A DNA stretch of 5,927 nucleotides from JAWLGW01 sp964569055 (GTDB lineage: Bacteria > Planctomycetota > J058): the NCBI GenBank assembly GCA_964569055.1, contig CAZMSZ010000441.1, positions 1 through 5,927 of the forward strand, written 5' to 3'. The notes under the pieces were generated by a model. The model worked only from the letters and a program-made list of their open reading frames with translations. It had not been told where the DNA came from and did not search any database. This document shows, piece after piece, positions 1-5,178 of the stretch (its first letter is position 1; every line of letters begins with the position of its first letter). The translations under genes were made by a program, and so were the position numbers.

Positions 1-44
1 GGGGGGCCACCAAACGGGGGCCGTGGCCCCCATTTTGGCCCCCC
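1..44. terminator. Nested GC-rich hairpin, probable bidirectional terminator
   Basis: Positions 1-9 (six G then CCA) are the exact reverse complement of 36-44. Inside this, AAA at 12-14 can pair with TTT at 33-35, and GGGGGC at 16-21 pairs with GCCCCC at 26-31 around a four-base loop. On the plus strand the inner hairpin is followed directly by ATTTT (32-36). On the minus strand it is followed by GTTTGG. This is the arrangement of an intrinsic terminator usable from either side. It would end the minus-strand operon and perhaps a convergent gene lying to the left of the window. The window edge cuts it at base 1, so the outer stem may be longer. Confidence 0.55.
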
Positions 45-61
45 ACCCCCTCCGGAACGGA

Positions 62-85
62 GAAGGCCCGCCGGGGCGGGCCTTC
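62..85 (-). terminator. Hairpin terminator downstream of the tRNA and operon
   Basis: GAAGGCCCGC at 62-71 pairs perfectly with GCGGGCCTTC at 76-85, giving a 10-bp GC-rich stem with a four-base loop. It lies about 30 bases past the 3' end of the tRNA-like gene. Read on the minus strand, the stem is followed by a mildly T-rich stretch (TCCGTTCC) rather than a clean U tract, which is common for terminators in very GC-rich genomes. The orientation is inferred from the genes to its right. A smaller 5-bp hairpin (GCGAC 92-96 with GTCGC 100-104) sits between it and the tRNA. Confidence 0.6.
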
Positions 86-116
86 GAACTTGCGACGTTG
101 TCGCGTCTTAGTCAGA

Positions 117-190
117 AGCGGGTGATGAGACTCGAACTCACAACCCTCAGCTTGGGAAGCTGAGGGTCTACCGTCGCTCCCCTCACCCCT
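117..190 (-). tRNA. tRNA-Gly (anticodon CCC), 5' half poorly paired
   Basis: On the minus strand a perfect 5-bp anticodon stem (TCAGC 163-159 with GCTGA 151-147 ) encloses the seven-base loop TTCCCAA, so the anticodon is CCC at 156-154. After a five-base variable region comes a T arm, GTGAG (141-137), loop TTCGAGT, and CTCAT (129-125), with one G-U pair. The 3' acceptor strand is CACCCGC (124-118), with U as discriminator as in bacterial tRNA-Gly. CCA is not encoded. The 5' half is weak. The best acceptor strand, 190-184, pairs at only five of seven positions, the D stem reduces to about GGG/CCC, and position 8 is not U. GGTAGA of a normal D arm is still visible at 172-167. The 5' end overlaps the stop codon of the upstream gene. 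It could be a functional tRNA with unusual 5' pairing, a decayed tRNA, or a tRNA 3' fragment left at an integration junction. Confidence 0.7.
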
Positions 191-1226
191 CCGCCAGCTC
201 GCGCGCGAGCGCGTCGTAGAGACCGTCCACCGCCAGGTACACGTTCGTGATCCCGCCCTCGAGCTCGAGCTTCTCGACGAGGTCGAGGTCGTCGGCCTGG
301 TTGACCTTGGCCTCGAGCATGCGCAGTTGCTCGCGGACTCGGGTCAGCTTCTTGTCGAGGACGTCGAGGGCGACGTCTTGGGCGAGGAGGGTGCGGTCGC
401 GGGGGCGGAAGGCGATCGAGGCGAGCGGGAGCGTGGTGGGGGGGTGGAGCTGGGCGCCGTAGAGGACCTCGCGGAAGGCGTCGCGGATCTGCTCGGGGTC
501 GTAGGGGCCGACTTCGGCGGGGACGTGGCGGGGGGCTTGGGGGGGGCCGCTGGGGCCTTCCGTGGGGGCGCCGCCGGCGGTGGTGCGGCGGGCTCGGCGC
601 GGGGCGGGTTCGGGGTCGCTGCGGCGGCGGCGGGGGGGGAGGCCGACCTTGGCGCGGCCCTTGGCCTCCGCCTTGGGGAGGAGGTCCAGGAGGTCGGGGA
701 GGTCGTCGGGGAGCTCGGGCGGGGAGGCCGGGTCGGCGGGGCGGAGGAGGACTACGAAGTCGGCGGGGGCCTCGGGGACGATCTCGCCGTCTTCGTCGTA
801 GAAGCGGTCCTCGTCGCGCCAGCGCAGGACGTGGAGGTCGGCCACGTAGTCGCCGGGGGGCACGCTCACCAGGGCGCCGGTGTCGGGAATGTGGGAGAGG
901 CGCTCGCCCATGCCGGCACCCGGGAGGCGTTCGGCGGCGCCTACGAAGATCTCGCCGGAGATCACCTTGAGGCCCAGGCCGAGGACGGCGCCCGTTGCGC
1001 GTGCGGCCTCGTCGGGGTCGAGGGCTTCGGCTTGGCGGAGGGCCACGCGGAAGCTGCCCTCGCGGCCGATCGGCCAGATCGCGCAGCGGCGCTCCTCCAT
1101 TTCGGAGAGGTCGAGCAGGTGGGCTTCGCGCCACCAGTTCCTCGGCTCGCGCACGCGGTGGCGGAGCACGTCGGGGTCGAAGGCGGCCAGGGCCGCGACG
1201 TCGGTCGTGAACGGGGTCGCGCTCAT
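183..1226 (-). CDS. Uncharacterised protein with coiled-coil C-terminus, last gene of LPS operon
   Basis: This 347-residue protein belongs to no family I recognise. Residues 1-165 look like a folded domain rich in beta segments. It contains NWW (30-32), the stretch LGLGLKVISGEIFVG (82-96), VPPGDY (122-127) followed by a short hydrophobic strand, and an acidic patch at 138-151. Residues 166-240 are a disordered linker, first Pro/Asp/Leu-rich and then Pro/Arg-rich. Residues 241-347 are mostly helical, with a likely coiled coil at 285-320 (heptad-like LDVLDKKLTRVREQLRMLEAKV region). No signal peptide or membrane segment is seen, and there is one cysteine (C48), so it is probably cytoplasmic. The ATG overlaps the upstream glycosyltransferase stop as ATGA, and no clear ribosome binding site precedes it, so translational coupling is likely. 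Context suggests a role linked to surface-glycan assembly, but this rests on position alone. Its TGA lies inside the tRNA-like 5' end. Confidence 0.88.
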   Translation of the reverse strand: MSATPFTTDVAALAAFDPDVLRHRVREPRNWWREAHLLDLSEMEERRCAIWPIGREGSFRVALRQAEALDPDEAARATGAVLGLGLKVISGEIFVGAAERLPGAGMGERLSHIPDTGALVSVPPGDYVADLHVLRWRDEDRFYDEDGEIVPEAPADFVVLLRPADPASPPELPDDLPDLLDLLPKAEAKGRAKVGLPPRRRRSDPEPAPRRARRTTAGGAPTEGPSGPPQAPRHVPAEVGPYDPEQIRDAFREVLYGAQLHPPTTLPLASIAFRPRDRTLLAQDVALDVLDKKLTRVREQLRMLEAKVNQADDLDLVEKLELEGGITNVYLAVDGLYDALARELAEG

Positions 1227-2434
1227 GGCGTCGTTCTACCAACTGGTCCGGCCGGATCGCTGAGCTCGCGGCGGGGGGGATGGGGCTGGCTGATTGGGCG
1301 GCCTAGCAGCTCGCGGTACACGCGGAGCGTGCCCTCGACCATGGCGCCCTTGCTGAACTCGGCGCGCACGCGGCGGCGGCCGGCTTCGCCCATGTGCCTC
1401 GCCCGGGCGGGGTCGGCGAGGAGGGCCGTGATCGCGGTGGCGAGGGCGGCGGGGTCGCGGGGGGGGCAGAGGAGGCCGGTCTCGCCGTCCGCGACCGCCT
1501 CGGGCAGGCCGCCGGCGCGGGTCGCGACGACCGGGAGCGCCGCGGCCATGGCGTCGAGGACGCTGGTGCCGAGCGCCTCGAGGTGGCTCGGCATGACGAA
1601 CAGGTCGAACGCCGCGAGGAGCGCGGGCACGTCGTCGCGGAAGCCCGTGAAGCGGAGGCGCTCGCTCACCCCTCGGGCTCGGGCCTGGGCCTCGAGCGCG
1701 GCGCGCAGCGGGCCCTCGCCCACGATCGCGAACGTGGTCTGGGGGTGGGCGGCGAGGACCTTGGGGATCGCGTCCACGAGGTAGCGCTGGCCCTTGTGGT
1801 CGACCAGCGCGGCCACGTTGCCGACCAGGGCGTGATCGTCGGGGACACCGAGCTCGGCGCGCGTGGCGGCTCGCTGGTCTGCGGCGGCCTCGATCCGGGT
1901 GGGGTCGATCCCCGAGTGGACGACCACCAGCCGCTCCGGCGGGAGGCCGTCGGCCACGAGCACGTCGCGGACGGCGCGCGAGACGGTGATCGTGCGGTCG
2001 ACGCCGTGGAGGTACTTGAGCCGGTTCAGGCCGAAGAACGAGCGGCGGAAGATCGAGAAGTCCACGCGGCGCGTGAGGACGACCGGCGGGCGGCGCGCAC
2101 GTCCGAGCGCGGCGGCCAGCGCGCCGAGGGTGTGGGCGTGCGAGGTGTGGACGTGGACCAGGTCGAATCGCTCGCGGCGGAGGAGGCCCGCCAGGCGCAC
2201 CACCGCCAGCGGGTCGACCTCGCCGCGCATGCGCAGCTCGCGCACCTCGTGGCCCGCGGCGCGGGCGCGGTCGGCGAGCGGGCTCGCGGGCTGCGCGACC
2301 AGGAGCGAGCGGTGGCCGCGGCGGGCGAGGCCGCCCAGGAGCCAGGCGAGCTGCTGCTCGCCGCCGCGCCAGGTGCGCTCGGTGTTGAGGTGCAGCACCC
2401 TCAGGGCCGCGTTCGGCCGCGTGGGCGCGCTCAC
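1223..2434 (-). CDS. Glycosyltransferase family 4 (GT-B fold), LPS/surface glycan
   Basis: This complete 403-residue protein transfers a sugar from a nucleotide-sugar donor, probably to an LPS core acceptor at the cytoplasmic face of the inner membrane. The N-terminal Rossmann half begins with LRVLHLNTER (11-20) and RGGEQQ (23-28), the glycine-rich acceptor-side loop of GT4 enzymes. DLVHVHTSHAH (91-101) and TRRVDFS (121-127) follow. The C-terminal donor half has VGNVAALVDHKG (204-215), FAIVGEGPL (235-243), the donor-site motif SHLEALGTSVLDAMA (283-297), and AGGLPEAV plus GETGLL (308-322). In the usual E-x7-E motif the second acid is Asp here (E286, D294). Length is normal for the family. The last 25 residues are a Pro/Arg-rich tail outside the fold. 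The GTG start at 2434 was chosen because it forms a GTGA overlap with the kinase stop and places the first beta strand correctly. Its own stop overlaps the next gene. The exact sugar cannot be told from sequence. Confidence 0.93.
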   Translation of the reverse strand: MSAPTRPNAALRVLHLNTERTWRGGEQQLAWLLGGLARRGHRSLLVAQPASPLADRARAAGHEVRELRMRGEVDPLAVVRLAGLLRRERFDLVHVHTSHAHTLGALAAALGRARRPPVVLTRRVDFSIFRRSFFGLNRLKYLHGVDRTITVSRAVRDVLVADGLPPERLVVVHSGIDPTRIEAAADQRAATRAELGVPDDHALVGNVAALVDHKGQRYLVDAIPKVLAAHPQTTFAIVGEGPLRAALEAQARARGVSERLRFTGFRDDVPALLAAFDLFVMPSHLEALGTSVLDAMAAALPVVATRAGGLPEAVADGETGLLCPPRDPAALATAITALLADPARARHMGEAGRRRVRAEFSKGAMVEGTLRVYRELLGRPISQPHPPRRELSDPAGPVGRTTP

Positions 2435-4128
2435 GCGCTCGCGCCGGCTGCCGCTTGGGCCGCGGCGGCTTGGCGCGCGCGGCGGGCCACGCGCTCGGCC
2501 ACGCGGCGCGCCAGGCGCTCGGTCACCCGCGCGGCCAGGCCGGGCATGCCGAGCGCCTGCAGCTCGGGGGCGAGCACCTCGCTCCCGCCCGCCTCCAGGT
2601 AGGCCTCGAAGAACCGCAGGCGGTCGGTGCGGGTGGCGCCGTAGGTGTCGGCGAGGTGCGTGAGGGCGCGCAGCTTCTCCTCGCGGGACATGGCGCGGAC
2701 CGCCACGTCGTCGAGGTCGAGCAGCCACAGGTCCCAGCCGTCCGTGCCGTCTCCCCCCTCGCGCGGGCGGACGAGCACGTTCTGCGGGGCCAGGTCGCGG
2801 TGCGCCAGGCCCGAGGCGTGGAACCGGCCCAGCATGGCGCCGTAGTCGCGCGCCAGGCGGCGGCGCGCGGCGCAGGTCGGCGGGTGGTCGCGCATGAGCA
2901 CTTCGAGGTTGGGCGCGTCGCGATACTCCATGAGGAGCACGGCGTGGCGCGGGAGGGGCCAGCCCTCGCGCACCAGCGCCCAGGCCTGCGGCACCGGGAT
3001 CGCGCGCAGCTCGCAGGCGCGGGTGGCGCTCCAGGCGCGCACCGGGCGCGCGGCGTAGGCGCCGGTCAGCCGGTGGCGCGCCTTGGGGAACAGGTAGACC
3101 TTGCGCAGCAGCACGCCGCCGGGGACGTCGAAGCCTGGGGGCGCCGCCACGGTCTCGAGGCGGGAGCGCCCCTTGGTGTGCAGGTGGATCACCTCGAGCG
3201 CGGGCGCGACCAGCGCCGCCTCGACCGCCTCGGCCGGGACCTCGCGCCGGCGATACACCCGCCGCGCGAGCGAGCCCTCGACCGCGTAGCTGGTGGAGTC
3301 GATCAGGCAGCGCTTGCCGCGGCTCGCCAGGCGGATCCGCTCCACCACGACGGCGCGCGCGACGAGGGCCGCCTCGAGCGCCTCGGCCGGGCCGTGGCGC
3401 GGGTCGAGGCGGGCGTAGGCGGCCGCGAACCACGACAGCTCCTCGGGCGCGCCCTTGGGCGGCTCGGGGTCGCACACCCCGAACGAGTGGACCAGCTTGC
3501 CCAGGCGGCGCACCGTCTTGGCCGCCCCCAGCGGTCCGCCTCGCACGCGGGCGGAGTGCATGTCGAGCGCGACCAGCCCGTCGTCGTCCTCGCGCGCCAG
3601 GAAGTTGCCGAGGTGGAGGTCGGGGTGGTCGAGCCCCGCCCGCAGGAGGGCGTGGGCGGCCGCGGCCAGCGCCTCGAACAGCCGCCGGCGGCGCACGTGG
3701 TCGCCGCTGGCCCGCAGCCGGTCGACCACCAGGTTGAGCTCGTCGGCCCGCTCGACCTCGCGCGTGGCGAGCACGCTCCCCACCAGCAGCCCGCCGGCGC
3801 GCTCCTCGCCGAGCAGCACCGGCTCGGGGCAGGGTGCGCCCGCGGCGCGCAGCCGGCGCAGCACGTCCCACTCGCGGCGCGCGGGGGAGGGCTTCACCAG
3901 GTGGAGCAGCCGGGCGCGCCCGTCGCGGACCCGGAACCGCTTGCAGAACAGCGGCCCCTCCGGCCCCTCCAGCCGGACCACCGTGCGCACCTTGTTCTGC
4001 TTGACCACCCGCGCGCCGCTCGCGCGCTCGGGCTCGCGGCACACCGGCGCGAGGGTCTCGCGCACGAACGCCTCGTAGCCGGGCTTCACCCACCACTGCA
4101 GGTCGGCGGCCTCGAGCGGGATCGGGGC
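2431..4128 (-). CDS. Tandem two-domain lipopolysaccharide kinase (KdkA/WaaP/InaA-like), 5' end in gap
   Basis: 565 residues are visible and the start lies in the gap. There are two protein-kinase-like domains of the LPS kinase (Kdo/WaaP/InaA) type in one reading frame. Domain 1 (about 40-265 of the visible part) has KQNKVRTVV (43-51), an ATP-anchoring lysine in FCKRF (K63), the catalytic loop HPDLHLGN (168-175; D170, N175) and the metal ligand in ALDMH (D189). A linker (266-310) carries CLIDSTSYAVEG and VYRRREVP, resembling the N-terminal extension of related kinases. Domain 2 (about 311-530) has TKGRSRLETV (318-327), LLRKVYL (K343), a glutamate in CELRAI (E373), HRDLAPQN (443-450; D445, N450) and DLDD (471-474). 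An Ala/Arg-rich helix ends the protein (530-565). Family knowledge points to ATP-dependent phosphorylation of Kdo or heptose in the LPS core. Both active sites look intact, so two different positions may be phosphorylated. It is flanked by glycosyltransferases and shares a GTGA overlap with the next gene. Confidence 0.9.
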   Translation of the reverse strand, partial: APIPLEAADLQWWVKPGYEAFVRETLAPVCREPERASGARVVKQNKVRTVVRLEGPEGPLFCKRFRVRDGRARLLHLVKPSPARREWDVLRRLRAAGAPCPEPVLLGEERAGGLLVGSVLATREVERADELNLVVDRLRASGDHVRRRRLFEALAAAAHALLRAGLDHPDLHLGNFLAREDDDGLVALDMHSARVRGGPLGAAKTVRRLGKLVHSFGVCDPEPPKGAPEELSWFAAAYARLDPRHGPAEALEAALVARAVVVERIRLASRGKRCLIDSTSYAVEGSLARRVYRRREVPAEAVEAALVAPALEVIHLHTKGRSRLETVAAPPGFDVPGGVLLRKVYLFPKARHRLTGAYAARPVRAWSATRACELRAIPVPQAWALVREGWPLPRHAVLLMEYRDAPNLEVLMRDHPPTCAARRRLARDYGAMLGRFHASGLAHRDLAPQNVLVRPREGGDGTDGWDLWLLDLDDVAVRAMSREEKLRALTHLADTYGATRTDRLRFFEAYLEAGGSEVLAPELQALGMPGLAARVTERLARRVAERVARRARQAAAAQAAAGASA

Positions 4129-4228
4129 NNNNNNNNNNNNNNNNNNNNNNNNNNNNNNNNNNNNNNNNNNNNNNNNNNNNNNNNNNNNNNNNNNNNNNNN
4201 NNNNNNNNNNNNNNNNNNNNNNNNNNNN
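4129..4228. other. Assembly gap of 100 Ns
   Basis: Exactly 100 undetermined bases separate the truncated family-4 glycosyltransferase on the right from the kinase on the left. A round 100 is the usual placeholder for a scaffold gap of unknown length, so the true distance is not known. The missing sequence must hold the last few dozen residues of the glycosyltransferase and the start of the kinase, and could hold more. The two coding regions happen to be in the same frame across the placeholder. The apparent single 1140-residue open frame through it should therefore not be read as a fusion protein. Confidence 0.97.
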
Positions 4229-5178
4229 GCGCTGGCGCGGGCGGCCTCGCCCAGGCGGGCGCGCCGCGCCGGCTCGCCGGCCAGGCGGCGGATCGCGGCG
4301 GCGAGGGCGGCGGGGTCCTCGGGCGGGACCAGCAGGCCGGTCTCGCCGTCGAGCACGACCTCGCACAGGCCGCCCGTGCGGCTGGCCACCACCGGCGCGC
4401 CGGCCAGGGCGGCCTCGGCCGCCACGTAGCCGAACCCCTCGTAGCGCGAGGGGACCACCACCACGTCGGCGCGCGCGTAGACCGGGCGCGGGTCGGCGAG
4501 GTGCCCGAGGAACCGGCAGCGCTCGGCCACTCCCAGCCGCGCGGCCGCGGCCTGGAGCGGCTCGCGCAGCTCGCCCTCGCCGGCCAGCTCGAGCGTGAGC
4601 TCGAGGTCGCGGAGCTCGCCGAGCGCCTCGAGCAGCACGTCGGCCCCCTTGGGCTTGGCGAGCCGGCCGACGAACGCCAGGCGCAGCGGACCGTCGGCGC
4701 GCGGCTCGCGCGGGAGCGGGGTCAGGCGGATCGGGTTGTGGATCCGCGTGATCCGCTCGGGCGGGAACCACCGGAGCGAGCGGCGCACGGTGGCGCCGGT
4801 GGCCTCGGAGTTGACGACGATCGCCGAGAGCAGTCGCCAGCTCCGCCGGCGCAGGCAGTTGTCGACCAGGCGCCGGTCGCTGCCGCGGCGGAACGCGATC
4901 CGAAACGGCGGGCGCCGCCCCGTGAGCCCCCCCAGCAGCCGCACGTCCACGGCTTGGTTGCACAGCACGACCTCGGGCCCGAAGGCGAGCAGCTCGCGCG
5001 CGCGCTCGAGCGGGAGCGTGGCCAACCCGTTTTCCGCGCAGCGCTCGAGCAGGCCCGAGCTCGACGCCGCGACCACCAGCGGCTCGTGGCCGCGGGCGGC
5101 GAGCCCGCGCGCGGCGTCGAGGAACCACTGCTCGCCGCCGCCCCAGCTCGGGTTCTGGTCGACGAGCCCGACCTTCAC
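4229..5178 (-). CDS. Glycosyltransferase family 4 (GT-B fold), C-terminus lost in gap
   Basis: 316 residues are visible of an expected 350-380. The protein begins VKVGLVDQNPSWGGGEQW, a first beta strand and the glycine-rich GGGEQ loop of GT4 enzymes. LEFT-half segments include PEVVLCNQAVDVRLLGGL (68-85) and the interdomain strand ITRIHNPI (143-150). The donor half shows LRLAFVGRLAKPKG (165-178), ELAGEGEL (197-204), and the canonical E-x7-E motif in PSRYEGFGYVAAEAALAG (E247, E255), followed by ASRTGGLCEVV and GETGLLVPPEDP. It would add a sugar to the LPS core or a related glycan at the inner face of the inner membrane; donor and acceptor are unknown. The GTG start at 5178 forms a GTGA overlap with the upstream GT2 stop. 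No strong ribosome binding site precedes it, consistent with coupling. The end at 4229 is only the gap edge, not a stop codon. Confidence 0.92.

Noticed and set aside
600..650. GGC/GCG tract as a tandem repeat
   Set aside because: It is a short low-complexity run encoding Arg/Pro residues of the linker, with no regular repeat unit beyond codon bias.
112..1242. Minus-strand 376-codon frame overlapping the unknown protein
   Set aside because: Its translation is almost only Arg and Pro and it runs across the tRNA. The competing frame 183-1226 has ordinary composition, a coupled ATG start and recognisable secondary-structure patterning.
2435..5128. Minus-strand frame running upstream of the downstream GT4 through the gap to 5128
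   Set aside because: Only the part from 2434 to 1223 encodes a real protein. The rest is an Arg/Pro/Gly-rich off-frame reading of the kinase and of the other GT4.
2431..5178. Single glycosyltransferase-LPS kinase fusion protein
   Set aside because: Frame continuity depends on an arbitrary 100-N placeholder, and all other junctions in the operon are separate genes with four-base overlaps. It is kept only as an open possibility.
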